Shown piece after piece: positions 6,864 to 15,846 of a DNA stretch of 35,415 bases. The notes beneath the pieces were generated by a model. It was not told where the DNA came from. It saw only the letters and a list, made by a program, of their open reading frames with translations, and did no database searches. The DNA lies in NCBI RefSeq assembly GCF_009928415.1, contig NZ_JAABNN010000017.1:1-35415 (forward strand), written 5' to 3'. Numbering within the stretch: position 1 is the stretch's first letter; every line of letters starts with the position of its first letter. The stretch comes from Bacillus sp. USDA818B3_A. GTDB lineage: Bacteria > Bacillota > Bacilli > Bacillales > Cytobacillaceae. The translations under genes and the position numbers were made by a program.

Positions 6864-8237
6864 ATGAAAAAGAAGATGTTGAAGAAAATGGCGGCTGTTT
6901 CCATCATCACTGGCAGTATTTTAATAAGCTCAGCGTGTTCAAACGAAGGTGCATCCTTCAACAGCAATGATAAACAAGTAGTCAAGATTACTTACCGCTC
7001 AGGGGGAGGAACGAATAAGGGGCTGACGGATTGGCTCAATAAAGAAATCATTCCGCAATTTGAAAAGGATCACCCAAAGGTAGATGTTCAACTGGCACCG
7101 CTTAATGTTTCAGAGGGTGATTATTTTGCCAAGATTGCTTTAATGCTGAAATCCCCTAATACGGCACCTGATATCGTCACAGAGGATACCTTCATGGTCA
7201 ATTCAGATGCAAGTGCAGGCTATTTAGAGCCACTTGATGATCGAATCAAGGGCTGGAGTGATTGGAGCAACTATAATGACAGTGTGAAAAAAGGGGTAAT
7301 GGCACAGGATGGAAAAATTTATGGGGTGCCTTATAACACGGACTCCCGAGGGCTTTGGTATAACAAGGATCTATTCCAAAAAGCGGGTCTTCCCGTTCCA
7401 TGGGAGCCTAAAGACTGGGATGATATCCTGCAAGCAGCTAGAACGATAAAAGATAAGGTGCCTGGTGTGACACCGTTATGGATGAACTCAGGAAAAGCAA
7501 CAGGGGAAGCCACATCGATGCAAACATTTGAAATGCTTCTTTATGGTACGGAAACACCTCTATATGATAATGATTCGAAAAAGTGGATTGTAAAAAGCCA
7601 GGGGCTTACAGATACATTCAATTTTATTCATACCGTATATAAGGAGAAGCTTGGACCTAATCTTTCTCAAGTATTAAGTGGACAGGGAGGTTCTGTAGCT
7701 TATCAGCAACTAATGCCTAAAGGAAAGCTTGCCATCGGACTAGATGGATTCTGGCAGGCAGGCACATGGGGTGAGACGGGTGCTGCACCTTGGCCAGAAG
7801 CCTTTAAAACGTTAGGGTTTGCACCAATGCCAACTCAACATGGTCAAGCTCCTGGAACCACATCCATGTCTGGTGGATGGGCTCTAGCAATTCCAAAAAA
7901 TTCACATGATAAAGATGTAGCATGGGAGTTTATTAAATTTGCTTCAAGCAAAGAAAACAATCTCTCGCTCCTATCGAAAGAAAGGAACTTGACTCCGCGT
8001 AATGATGTAGCGCAGGAGAAAACATATCAGGAAATCCCAATGTTTAAAGAAGCCACTGACTTTTTGAAATTTACTCATTTCCGTCCGGCAGTTGATAAAT
8101 ATCCAACTGTATCGACTCAAATTCAATCACTTGTCGAGGATGTTGTAACAGACAGACTAACACCAAATCAGGCTGCAAAGCAGTATCAGGCCAATGTAAC
8201 AAAAATTGTCGGTTCAGATAACGTGATTGAGAAATAA
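6864..8237 (+). CDS. ABC sugar transporter substrate-binding lipoprotein
   Basis: A 457-residue family 1 extracellular solute-binding protein. The N-terminus MKKKMLKKMAAVSIITGSIL is a lipoprotein signal peptide, ending in ISSAC whose Cys would be lipidated and anchored outside the membrane. The mature part shows family features: WLNKEIIPQFEKDHPKVDVQ, then GKIYGVPYNTDSRGLWYNKD around residues 150-170, and later GGWALAIPKNSHDKDVAWEFIKF. AAAGGGGAGAGAG precedes the ATG by a few bases. It is the first gene of an operon with two permeases and an alpha-mannosidase, so manno-oligosaccharides are the likely ligand (inference). A hairpin follows the gene and may keep its transcript level above that of the permeases. 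Confidence 0.9.
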   Translation: MKKKMLKKMAAVSIITGSILISSACSNEGASFNSNDKQVVKITYRSGGGTNKGLTDWLNKEIIPQFEKDHPKVDVQLAPLNVSEGDYFAKIALMLKSPNTAPDIVTEDTFMVNSDASAGYLEPLDDRIKGWSDWSNYNDSVKKGVMAQDGKIYGVPYNTDSRGLWYNKDLFQKAGLPVPWEPKDWDDILQAARTIKDKVPGVTPLWMNSGKATGEATSMQTFEMLLYGTETPLYDNDSKKWIVKSQGLTDTFNFIHTVYKEKLGPNLSQVLSGQGGSVAYQQLMPKGKLAIGLDGFWQAGTWGETGAAPWPEAFKTLGFAPMPTQHGQAPGTTSMSGGWALAIPKNSHDKDVAWEFIKFASSKENNLSLLSKERNLTPRNDVAQEKTYQEIPMFKEATDFLKFTHFRPAVDKYPTVSTQIQSLVEDVVTDRLTPNQAAKQYQANVTKIVGSDNVIEK

Positions 8238-8255
8238 ACGAAAAAGAAATAAATG

Positions 8256-8286
8256 GGTTACCTTTTTGAACGCCAAAAAGGTAACC
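8256..8286 (+). terminator. Intercistronic stem-loop after the lipoprotein gene
   Basis: Perfect 12-bp stem GGTTACCTTTTT / AAAAAGGTAACC with a 7-base loop, not followed by a clean T-run. Its position between the binding-protein and permease genes suggests partial termination or 3' protection of the binding-protein message. The second ABC operon has a comparable hairpin at 27590-27619. Confidence 0.65.
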
Positions 8287-8317
8287 TAATTCTAAAAATA
8301 ATAGGACGGGGTGTGAA

Positions 8318-9238
8318 ATGGATACAAATACAGTTGTCTCACCAACAGTCACGATCGGGCAGAAAACGAAAAAGGATCATACGCTATTGAAATCGATTCT
8401 CTTTCTGTTGCCTGCTTGGATTCTATTACTTATCTTTTTTGTCGGCCCTATATTACTCACCTTTTATTTTGCTTTTACGAATCTATCATTAACAGGTACA
8501 GAGGCAAAAAGTGTTCAATTTATAGGTTTCCAAAACTTTGTCACGATGTTTCAAGATCCGAATTTCCGGATTAGTGTGGTAAAAACAATCGTGTTCTTAC
8601 TTTTGTCAGCCGTCATTGGCCAGCAGGTTTTAGGGTTTATTCTGGCTGTCCTGATGAAAGAGAAAAACAGAACCTTTCGCCGCATCATAGGCATTATTGT
8701 GATTGCTGGCTGGGTAACCCCTGAAATTGTGGTCGCTTTTTGTTGGGTGGCATTCTTAGGTGATAATGGAACCTTAAATATGCTCCTTGAGCATATGGGT
8801 TTAAAACCGGTTACATGGCTGTATACGTTCCCGATGGTCAGTGTGGTAGTCGCTAATATCTGGCACGGAACTGCTTTTTCGATGCTGGTTTTCCAAGCAG
8901 CCTTGGATGATGTTCCGAAAAGTGTACAAGAAGCAGCAGTGGTAGATGGAGCTTCCCGTTTTCAAATATTATTCCGTATCGTCTTGCCAATGGTGAAAGG
9001 ATCCATTGTTACCAATATGATCCTCGTCACCTTGCAAACTTTAGGTGTGTTTACACTGATTTTTGCGATGACAGGCGGTGGACCTGGCACATCCACACAA
9101 ACTCTTCCTATTTTTATGTATAACCAAGCGTTTGTAAATTACCAACTTGGCTATGGAACGGCCATATCATTAATCCTGCTTCTCATTGGAATTTGTGCAA
9201 GCTTGTTTTATATCCGGTCCATGAAGGTCAATGTTTAA
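8318..9238 (+). CDS. ABC sugar permease, MalF type
   Basis: A 306-residue membrane protein with about six hydrophobic segments. The first is LKSILFLLPAWILLLIFFVG and the last is ISLILLLIGICASLFYIRS. The binding-protein-dependent transport loop EAAVVDGASRFQILFRIVLP (EAA motif) would contact the ATPase. It pairs with the next gene to form the membrane channel of the mannoside importer. Its ATG at 8318 follows a GGACGGGGTG site. A new translation unit starts here after the intercistronic hairpin. No ATPase gene is present in the operon. Confidence 0.9.
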   Translation: MDTNTVVSPTVTIGQKTKKDHTLLKSILFLLPAWILLLIFFVGPILLTFYFAFTNLSLTGTEAKSVQFIGFQNFVTMFQDPNFRISVVKTIVFLLLSAVIGQQVLGFILAVLMKEKNRTFRRIIGIIVIAGWVTPEIVVAFCWVAFLGDNGTLNMLLEHMGLKPVTWLYTFPMVSVVVANIWHGTAFSMLVFQAALDDVPKSVQEAAVVDGASRFQILFRIVLPMVKGSIVTNMILVTLQTLGVFTLIFAMTGGGPGTSTQTLPIFMYNQAFVNYQLGYGTAISLILLLIGICASLFYIRSMKVNV

Positions 9239-9252
9239 GGGAGGAGTTAGAA

Positions 9253-10077
9253 GTGAACCGATACAAGATTGAGAAAGTCGTACCATACATCATTTTAACG
9301 ATTATTGGTATTTTGTTTATCATACCGCTTTTGTGGGTACTGTTTGCATCCTTTGACCCTAATGCCCAGCAAGCTTTAAAAATGCCGAGTTCTTTTACGG
9401 TTGAGAACTTTACGTCCATCTTGACTGATCCGGCCAATCTTCGTTCCTTTGGAATTGGGTTATTTTTATCATTTGGACAATCCGTGCTGGTGGTCGTTGT
9501 GGCCATTATGGCAGCTTATCCACTTTCACGGTATGCATTGAAATTTAAAAAGTCATTTATGTATACCATTTTGTTTATGACAGCTTTACCGATTACTGCG
9601 GTCATGGTGCCTGTCTATCAGCTCTTTCTTTACCTCCGATTGCAGGATTCTCTTATTGGGACGATTTTCTTTTTAACGGCATCAGGGTTGCCGTATGCGA
9701 TTTGGATGATGAAAAACTTCATGGATTCTGTGCCATTAGAATTGGAAGAATCAGCGTGGATTGATGGTGCATCTGTTTGGGGAGGGCTAAGGAAAATTGT
9801 TGCTCCATTGATGATTCCTGGAATTTGCACGGTCGCCATCTTTACCTTCTCTGGAAGTTGGGGGAACTTTTTCGTCCCGTACATTTTAATCCAATCACCG
9901 GATAAATTCCCTGCCTCTGTGACAATTTTTCAGTTTTTCGGCAATTTTGGAATGATTGAATACGGGAAGCTTGCTGCTTTCTCGATGGTTTATACGATGC
10001 CTGCTGTCATTTTATATATGTTTTCCCAGCGATTTATGTCCCAAGGCTTCAGCCTGGGCGGAGCTTCCAAAGGATAA
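9253..10077 (+). CDS. ABC sugar permease, MalG type
   Basis: A 274-residue membrane protein with about six hydrophobic segments, beginning (M)NRYKIEKVVPYIILTIIG. The EAA loop reads ESAWIDGASVWGGLRKIVAP. The GTG at 9253 is the chosen start because GGGAGGAG lies 6 bases upstream; an in-frame TTG at 9193, inside the previous gene, has no such site. It is 14 bases downstream of the MalF-type gene and would form the heterodimeric channel with it. The hydrophobic C-terminal part is followed by the short tail MSQGFSLGGASKG, typical of this family. Confidence 0.9.
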   Translation: MNRYKIEKVVPYIILTIIGILFIIPLLWVLFASFDPNAQQALKMPSSFTVENFTSILTDPANLRSFGIGLFLSFGQSVLVVVVAIMAAYPLSRYALKFKKSFMYTILFMTALPITAVMVPVYQLFLYLRLQDSLIGTIFFLTASGLPYAIWMMKNFMDSVPLELEESAWIDGASVWGGLRKIVAPLMIPGICTVAIFTFSGSWGNFFVPYILIQSPDKFPASVTIFQFFGNFGMIEYGKLAAFSMVYTMPAVILYMFSQRFMSQGFSLGGASKG

Positions 10078-10101
10078 TCCATAGTTAAAGGAGTGTTTGA
10101 T

Positions 10102-13100
10102 ATGTTTTGGACTATTGAAAAGCTAGAGAGAAGGATACAAGAACTAGATTCCTATCGTTATAGAAATATTCTGCCGGTGGCCTCTTTCCAAGCCCAAGAA
10201 GATGAGGAAGGGAAGATTGCCCAAAGACCTGTCGAGGATGGTTTATGGAAGACGATGAGTGTAGGAGAGCGATGGGAAGGAAGAGATCGATACCTTTGGC
10301 TAAAAACGCTCATATCGATTCCTGAACAATGGGAAAAGCAAAACATTGTTGGAGTCTTTGATTTTGGGAAAACAGGCGGTGGGAATAATTCAGGGTTTGA
10401 GTCCCTGCTCTACGTAAATGGAGAGCCGTATCAAGGAGTCGACCTGAACCATCAGGAGGTATTTTTGGATGGGAGTTATTCAGGCACTACCATTGAGATG
10501 TGCTTCCGGCTTTGGTCGGGACTAGAAGGCGGAGGGAAGCCGACCTTGCAGGAGCATCAGTTGAAAACGGCTTTTATCGCCTGCCTGGATGAAAAGGTCG
10601 ATGATCTCTATTACACCGCAAGAGCAGCACTCGCAACTGTAGAGTATATGGAGGAAAATCAGCCGGAACGGCAAGCCTTATTAAAGGCCATAGACAGGGC
10701 GTTTTTGTTAATCGATTGGTCTGTCTCCGGCTCAGAAGGTTTCTATGATTCCCTTTACCAAGCACAAGCGCTCTTAAATGAAGAAATTGAGCAAATTCCG
10801 AATAACTATCCCGTAACCGTCACGGCCATTGGACATACCCACATCGATGTGGCTTGGCTATGGAGGCTGAAACATACAAGGGAAAAAGCGGCACGCTCGT
10901 TTTCAACCGTTCTTCGGTTGATGGAGAAATACCCGGATTATGTTTTTTTACAAACACAGCCTCAATTATATGATTATATTAAAAATGATTATCCGGAGAT
11001 TTTTAAGCAAATTGAAAAACGGGTTCAGGAAGGACGCTGGGAAACAGAAGGTGGCATGTGGCTGGAAGCGGACTGCAATTTAACGTCAGGTGAATCGCTT
11101 GTTCGTCAACTACTGTTGGGCACTAAATTCTTCCGCGAAAACTTTGGGAAGGAGTGCGAGTATTTGTGGCTTCCTGATGTCTTCGGATACAGCTGGGCAC
11201 TTCCGCAGATTTTAGTGAAATCCGGCATTAAGACGTTTATGACTACGAAAATTAGCTGGAGTCAGTACAATCGAATGCCGCATGATACGTTTAAATGGAG
11301 GGGGATCGATGGAACGGAGATCTTAACTCATTTTATCACCACTCCTGAGGATGACCGCTGGTTCTATACATACAACGGACAAATTACTCCTCGTTCTGTA
11401 AAAGGAGTTTGGGAGGCATATCGTGATAAAGCGGTGAACCAGGAGCTGCTGATTTCCTACGGCTATGGTGATGGTGGAGGCGGCGTTAATCGTGAAATGC
11501 TGGAAATGAGGAGAAAATTAGATAAGATGCCTGGCCTGCCGGCTGTTAAAACAGGAAGAGCCGATGAGTATTTTAGAAGACTTCATGAGACGATTGATAA
11601 TACAGATCAATATGTTCATACCTGGGATGGAGAGCTCTATCTTGAGTATCACCGTGGAACCTATACCTCTCAAGCTTATAATAAACGGATGAACCGTAAA
11701 ATGGAGCTGCTTCTTCGTGAAACAGAATGGCTCCATACCTTGAACAGTATCCTTTCAGGTTCATGGTCCACTTATCCTGTACAAGATCTGGAGGAAGCTT
11801 GGAAAATCGTCCTGCGGAATCAATTCCATGATATCATTCCAGGTTCGTCCATTCACGAGGTGTACGAAGACAGTAGACTGGAATATGCACAAGCCTATGA
11901 GCTTGCAGCTAATGCCTGGAAGGAAGCTTCCCAGTCTTTAGGGGTAAATGACGGGCAACAATCGTTCTCTATTTATAATTCCTCTTCGTGGAAGCGAAAT
12001 GATACCGTTAAAATTAACACGAATACGACTGGAGATTTATTGTGGAAAAACGAGACAGGTGAAGTGCTCGATGCTCAGCAAACCTCTGATGGAGCATGGC
12101 TTGTCAAAGTAAATGATATTCCATCTCTCGGAAAAAGCTCTATTGTTTATGAAAAGGGAAAGAAAGCTGCCACTTCGTCATTTCATGTATCGGGAAATAG
12201 CATTTCTTCTAATTATTATGAGATTTCATGGAATGAAAATGGTCAGCTAGTAAAAATCTATGACAAGAATAATCAAAGAAATATCTTAGCACCTCATGCG
12301 CGTGGTAATGTGTTCCAAGTTTTTGAAGATAAGCCAATGCGATATGATGCCTGGGATATCGAACTTTATTATCAAGAAAAGATGAAAGAGATTACGAGTT
12401 TACAAGAAGCTAAAGTGATTGAAAATGGTCCGGTCCGTTGTGTGGTTGAGTTTAAATGGACATACTCAAACTCAAGGGTCAACCAGAAAATGGTCATATA
12501 TGCAAACAATCCGCGAATCGATTTTGAAACAAAGATTGATTGGCATGAACAAGACCAATTGTTGAAGGTAGCCTTCCCTGTTGACATACGGGCAACCGAG
12601 GCAACTTACGATATTCAGTATGGAAATGTAAAACGTCCAACTCACTGGAACACAAGCTGGGATTACGCACGATTTGAATCTGTTGGCCATCAGTGGGCAG
12701 ACCTATCTGAAAGAGATTACGGCGTCAGCTTACTCAACGATTGCAAATACGGACATGATATCAAAGATAATGTCATCCGCCTTACCCTGTTAAAGTCGGC
12801 GACTTACCCTGATGTAGAGGCTGACCAAGGTGAACATTTGTTTACTTATTCCATCCTTCCTCATGCTGGAAGCTGGTATGAAGGAAATACGGTGCGGCAG
12901 GCTTGGGAGCTTAATAATCCATTGACCTTTGCAGAAGGCCAGACACAAAGTGTTTCCCTGTTTAATGTTGCCGCTCAGAATGTGATGGTGGATGCCGTTA
13001 AGAAAGGGGAAGATAACGATCATCTCATTATTCGCTTGCATGAATTTGCTGGTGCAAGAGGAACAGTGGAAGTATCAAGTGATTTCCAAATTGAATCATG

Positions 13101-13212
13101 GCAGGAATGCGATTTGATGGAAAGAGGTATTTCAGAGGTTAGGGAAAATCAGGCCTTTACGTTTGAAATCAAACCTTACGAGATTAAGACTTTTATAGTA
13201 AAGTTAAAATAA
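10102..13212 (+). CDS. GH38 alpha-mannosidase, intracellular
   Basis: A 1036-residue enzyme of glycoside hydrolase family 38, close in length and layout to the cytosolic MAN2C1 type. Residues 1-230 are an N-terminal beta-rich region. The catalytic domain starts at GHTHIDVAWLWRL, with metal ligands His247 and Asp249. Asp359 in WLPDVFGYSWALPQI is the nucleophile and also a ligand, and His576 in NQFHDIIPGSS is the last ligand. The C-terminal half is the beta-sandwich part of the family. There is no signal peptide, so it acts in the cytoplasm on imported mannosides and releases mannose. The ATG at 10102 follows AAAGGAG by 8 bases. Linkage preference cannot be read from sequence; mannosylglycerate hydrolase (MngB type) is a less likely alternative. 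Confidence 0.93.
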   Translation: MFWTIEKLERRIQELDSYRYRNILPVASFQAQEDEEGKIAQRPVEDGLWKTMSVGERWEGRDRYLWLKTLISIPEQWEKQNIVGVFDFGKTGGGNNSGFESLLYVNGEPYQGVDLNHQEVFLDGSYSGTTIEMCFRLWSGLEGGGKPTLQEHQLKTAFIACLDEKVDDLYYTARAALATVEYMEENQPERQALLKAIDRAFLLIDWSVSGSEGFYDSLYQAQALLNEEIEQIPNNYPVTVTAIGHTHIDVAWLWRLKHTREKAARSFSTVLRLMEKYPDYVFLQTQPQLYDYIKNDYPEIFKQIEKRVQEGRWETEGGMWLEADCNLTSGESLVRQLLLGTKFFRENFGKECEYLWLPDVFGYSWALPQILVKSGIKTFMTTKISWSQYNRMPHDTFKWRGIDGTEILTHFITTPEDDRWFYTYNGQITPRSVKGVWEAYRDKAVNQELLISYGYGDGGGGVNREMLEMRRKLDKMPGLPAVKTGRADEYFRRLHETIDNTDQYVHTWDGELYLEYHRGTYTSQAYNKRMNRKMELLLRETEWLHTLNSILSGSWSTYPVQDLEEAWKIVLRNQFHDIIPGSSIHEVYEDSRLEYAQAYELAANAWKEASQSLGVNDGQQSFSIYNSSSWKRNDTVKINTNTTGDLLWKNETGEVLDAQQTSDGAWLVKVNDIPSLGKSSIVYEKGKKAATSSFHVSGNSISSNYYEISWNENGQLVKIYDKNNQRNILAPHARGNVFQVFEDKPMRYDAWDIELYYQEKMKEITSLQEAKVIENGPVRCVVEFKWTYSNSRVNQKMVIYANNPRIDFETKIDWHEQDQLLKVAFPVDIRATEATYDIQYGNVKRPTHWNTSWDYARFESVGHQWADLSERDYGVSLLNDCKYGHDIKDNVIRLTLLKSATYPDVEADQGEHLFTYSILPHAGSWYEGNTVRQAWELNNPLTFAEGQTQSVSLFNVAAQNVMVDAVKKGEDNDHLIIRLHEFAGARGTVEVSSDFQIESWQECDLMERGISEVRENQAFTFEIKPYEIKTFIVKLK

Positions 13213-13221
13213 ATATTTTGC

Positions 13222-13249
13222 AAAGGGGGGAGATTTTTCCCCCCTTTTT
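13222..13249 (+). terminator. Terminator of the mannoside operon
   Basis: AAAGGGGGG (13222-13230) pairs with CCCCCCTTT (13239-13247) around an 8-base loop and runs into a T-stretch. It lies ten bases after the mannosidase stop and ends the operon as it now stands. Confidence 0.85.
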
Positions 13250-13285
13250 AGAATGACTCGACTTATATAAGCGTGGGAGGGAATC

Positions 13286-13315
13286 ATGATGTTAGGTGTA
13301 ATAGAAGCAGGTTAG
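13286..13315 (+). pseudogene. Severed start of a ROK-family sugar kinase
   Basis: GGGAGGGAATC precedes two ATG codons and the peptide MMLGVIEAG, followed at once by a stop. ROK fructokinases of the ScrK/GmuE type begin M-L-G-x-I-E-A-G-G-T-K-F, so this is the exact head of such a gene, cut inside the phosphate-binding loop. The sequence after about 13312 bears no relation to a kinase. Its position between an alpha-mannosidase and manA fits a kinase that once made mannose-6-phosphate. I could not find the rest of the gene in the window. Confidence 0.6.
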
Positions 13316-13374
13316 GGATATCCCATAAATAACGTAGAGCTTGGTAATGAATATATGTGTTTCTCGTTCAATGC

Positions 13375-13445
13375 GATTTCCAAAATAGTATCTTTTCTTC
13401 TTTGAGTTTATTGATTCAACCAATCCCACTCGATTCTTCGCCATT
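13375..13445 (-). pseudogene. Fragmentary second copy of the replication-like gene end
   Basis: This stretch is nearly identical to 16114-16185, which covers the last codons and downstream sequence of the gene at 16147-16998. Read on the minus strand, GAATCGAGTGGGATTGGTTG encodes the same ESSGIG/RIEWDWL region, but a missing base breaks the frame. Upstream on the same strand, RRKFSDYYFSYLHKIEVI resembles the KEKFFQYYEDMLNEMHEI of the intact gene at lower identity. So it is the tail of a diverged paralogue, not a fresh duplication alone. Confidence 0.65.
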
Positions 13446-13732
13446 ATTACTTCGATTTTGTGTAGGTATGAGAAATAATAGTCGGAGAATTTCCGCCTAA
13501 TGTATATAAGGGAAGCTTCAGATATAGAAATAAGAGGAGATTTTCCGGTTAACTGTCCTAAAGAAGACAAAATTTAAAGATTTGGATAAGATAAGAGGAA
13601 AATCTACCCTTATTATTATGGGAATAAGGATAATTCCCGATTTTGCCGGAATTTCTCCTTTTATTTTCAAACACAGTAAAATCAACATTCATCAGCAAAC
13701 AAAAACAATTGTTACTGAATCTATCTTTATAG

Positions 13733-13909
13733 CATGGGCTTAGTGATCGTTTGCAAATTAAGTTGATTCGCCTAGCGAGAACCATAGCTGACCTAAAGGG
13801 TAATCCATCAATATCTGCTGAAGCTCTTATTAAAGCTGTACAATTATGTGGCAGGGTGCCAATAAGCGGGAATTCTTTCACGATTAGGGGGACTGCCAAA
13901 GGCTACTAG
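13733..13909 (+). pseudogene. Possible AAA+ ATPase (YifB/ComM-like) C-terminal fragment
   Basis: An open stretch with no start codon reads HGLSDRLQIKLIRLARTIAD followed by LKGNPSISAEALIKAVQL. The R-x-A-R-T-I-A-D-L-x-G ... I ... A-x-x-L-x-x-A-V/I-Q pattern resembles the C-terminal helices of Mg-chelatase-like ATPases such as YifB. The ATPase core is absent, so it is a fragment at best. The assignment rests on pattern memory alone. Confidence 0.35.
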
Positions 13910-14146
13910 AAAACTTACAGAAATATAAGCTGATAACTAAGATGGAGATTTACAAGATGGTGTTGGATGAATAATCATTTTACGTGCTGATCCCCCGAAG
14001 GAAATTAGGAACTTGCGACTACGATGAAGCGTATAGGTAATTCTCAAGAAATCCAAAGGAATCAAAGGCCTTTCTCAGCCAAATAGTAAGGATTTTAGGT
14101 TTGCGGACACTAATTAACCAAGCTTAAAAAAGGACCAGAAAATCAC

Positions 14147-14186
14147 AGGGATGGTTCTTGTGGTCAAAACCATCAGAACCGTCCCT
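14147..14186. repeat. GGGACGGTTCT-type hairpin repeat
   Basis: A 17-base arm starting AGGGATGGTTCT pairs with a 17-base arm ending AGAACCGTCCCT with three imperfect positions. I recall GGGACGGTTCT...AGAACCGTCCC hairpins as dispersed elements in Bacillaceae. It lies 8 bases past the stop of the XRE gene on the minus strand and may end its transcript. A lone half of the motif occurs at about 25908-25920. Confidence 0.6.
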
Positions 14187-14193
14187 ATTTCTG

Positions 14194-14466
14194 CTACTTA
14201 TCACCGTTACCATCACCAAAAAGATCATATGGTGCAATACTTTCTTTGATTTCCTTTACTAGCTCCTCCGGTTCCATTCCTAATCCCCACGCAATTCTAA
14301 AAGTAGTGTCAAGGGAGGGGGTCTTCTCGTTTCTTTCAATTTCCCCATAAAAGGAACGATCTAACCCACTATCTAGTGCTAGCTTTTCTTGTGACATACC
14401 TTTAGCTTTACGCAAACGTTTCGTAACATTCCCTATGTACATGGTCTTTTCTTTATCTTTGCCCAA
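14194..14466 (-). CDS. XRE-family helix-turn-helix regulator
   Basis: A 90-residue protein with an HTH_3 domain at residues 11-66: IGNVTKRLRKAKGMSQEKLA, then LDSGLDRSFYGEIERNEKTP, then LDTTFRIAWGLGMEPEELV. Such proteins bind short palindromes as dimers. The TTG at 14466 is chosen because AAGGAGAT lies 6 bases upstream; the ATG at residue 9 has no such site. The short tail ESIAPYDLFGDGNGDK has no sensor domain. It sits beside a second XRE-like gene with the same fold in a segment of mobile character. The target is unknown; control of a mobile-element gene or of the nearby comK-like gene is possible but not shown. Confidence 0.85.
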   Translation of the reverse strand: MGKDKEKTMYIGNVTKRLRKAKGMSQEKLALDSGLDRSFYGEIERNEKTPSLDTTFRIAWGLGMEPEELVKEIKESIAPYDLFGDGNGDK

Positions 14467-14603
14467 GGAAAAATCTCCTTTTTAAGACCATTACATAATT
14501 AGAATGAAATCCACTCTACAGGCTATAGACAGCAAAACGGATTAATGGTGAAAAACTTTTGAATTACAATAATCCCGTGTTCCCCACTAGCTACCCCAGT
14601 ACA

Positions 14604-14822
14604 TCAATCGTGATCTTCTAATGCTTTGAACAGTTCTGATGCTTTGATTCCAAGTCCTCTGCAAAGAACGGAGATGGTCTTTAGGCCGGGCTTTTTAATA
14701 TTCCTTTCCAAGACACTGATATAGGACCTTTCTAGGCAGCAGTTTAGAGCTAATTCCTCCTGTGAGAGATTCTGCCTATCCCTGAATTTTTTTAATATCG
14801 GACCAAAGTTTTTGAGATTAAT
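14604..14822 (-). CDS. Small XRE regulator, possible ATT start or pseudogene
   Basis: A 72-codon frame encodes a complete-looking HTH_3 domain: INLKNFGPILKKFRDRQNLS, then QEELALNCCLERSYISVLER, then GLKTISVLCRGLGIKASELF. Its upstream part has an in-frame stop and no ATG, GTG or TTG. AAAGGAAG lies 6 bases before an ATT codon at 14822-14820 in the right place for translation. Either this gene uses the rare ATT start, as infC does, or a start codon was lost. It is a diverged relative of the gene at 14194-14466, with the same strand and domain. It is easily missed because it lacks a standard start. Confidence 0.45.
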   Translation of the reverse strand: MNLKNFGPILKKFRDRQNLSQEELALNCCLERSYISVLERNIKKPGLKTISVLCRGLGIKASELFKALEDHD

Positions 14823-15051
14823 ATGGATCTTCCTTTCTGATTTCTGTTTAGATGATTAATTTGATTGCGATTACAATTTGTGCTGTTAAATCATCGATCG
14901 TTTTTCAAAACCCTATTAGTCATCAATCTCTATTAAATAGTGGGTAGGTTTTTTGGGCTACGGACTGGAGCAAGTTGAATCTAGCTTTGTTGTGACAGTC
15001 AAATGACATTTGAGGCAGTTGGGCTTGCTTTGTTATTCCTTTTTTTGAAGA

Positions 15052-15609
15052 CTATTCAGCTAATGAATCAAAGTTGTATTTACCGGTTGCTGCATTGGTC
15101 TTCAGTTCTATGTGATTCTGCGAAGGAAGTTCGGAAACAGAGAATGCTTGAGTCCCTCTTTCACAGACGATCCGCTTTAATTGAATCGCTGTCTGCATTT
15201 TGCTATTAAAAGTATGCAGTTTTAAATCAACAATCATGGAAAGGCCATTGCTGAGATTCACGACTGTCTTACTGCCTTTGGCTTTGGTTTTCACAATATG
15301 GTCGGGATTAAACCAGATACAATCCTCCTTTTTAGGGGATCTGATAGGAAATAAACAAATACCTTGAAACGGATTAACGATGATGGGGCACATATATTGA
15401 TTACCGAGTATGTTTTTTGCACCGGCAAGGGCTCCTTTTAAAGTGAAGCTTATGTATTTTAATGTGGAATCTAAAAGTTGAAGTGGTGACTGGTTTACTA
15501 GGATGGTTTTTCTGCCGATCATGACTCTTGCGCAAAGTTTTCCATATGGATCATATTCTCCGGTTATCAAGACCACGTTTGGATCGACTAAATAAAAAGG
15601 GTTGTTCAT
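15052..15609 (-). CDS. comK: ComK-family competence transcription factor
   Basis: A 185-residue protein resembling ComK, the master activator of competence genes. The central core, from about residue 60, reads GALAGAKNILGNQYMCPIIV, NPFQGICLFPIRSPKKEDCI and WFNPDHIVKTKAKGSKTVV. It aligns with remembered B. subtilis ComK landmarks (AGRKAGTYEVTKISHKPPIM, IFLFPT, CGWISHVHV). The N-terminus MNNPFYLVDPNVVLITGEYD fits the family. The C-terminus is shorter and unlike that of B. subtilis ComK. AAGGAGAT precedes the ATG at 15609. ComK normally binds paired AAAA-N5-TTTT boxes, including its own promoter; I see no clean pair upstream, but two palindromes lie at 15847-15874. Bacillaceae can carry two ComK paralogues, so this may not be the main one. 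Confidence 0.8.
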   Translation of the reverse strand: MNNPFYLVDPNVVLITGEYDPYGKLCARVMIGRKTILVNQSPLQLLDSTLKYISFTLKGALAGAKNILGNQYMCPIIVNPFQGICLFPIRSPKKEDCIWFNPDHIVKTKAKGSKTVVNLSNGLSMIVDLKLHTFNSKMQTAIQLKRIVCERGTQAFSVSELPSQNHIELKTNAATGKYNFDSLAE

Positions 15610-15846
15610 GAATTTTACATCTCCTTATACGGCTATTCGCCGAATGAATTTTAATCTTAATAAAGCAAGCTCAAGTTGTTCAAAAGTATTATCGTTACCT
15701 GTTTTTGCATGCAGTTCACCTCAACTTTTTTTAAGAGCCACCGGCATAGAAGGGAGTATAGTTGGAGAGCATGGGAGTGATTTCATCTAATAATTATTTA
15801 AATATAGTTCATCTGTTTTTGCTATGTACTAAAGGATACAAAATTC

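Larger units (their letters stand above)
13316..14193. other. Decayed region with gene fragments
   Basis: No intact gene is visible. The region holds a partial copy of the 3' end of the replication-like gene (13375-13445 and its divergent upstream part to about 13500), a possible AAA+ ATPase tail (13733-13909) and a hairpin repeat (14147-14186). Two minus-strand frames across 13292-13899 lack ribosome sites and recognisable content. Confidence 0.5.

Noticed and set aside
13292..13899. Minus-strand frames of 92 and 113 codons
   Set aside because: No ribosome sites; the first is an out-of-frame reading of the replication-like gene remnant, the second overlaps an ATPase-like fragment on the other strand.
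15602..15790. 62-codon plus-strand frame
   Set aside because: It lies across the comK leader, has no ribosome site and a random-looking composition.
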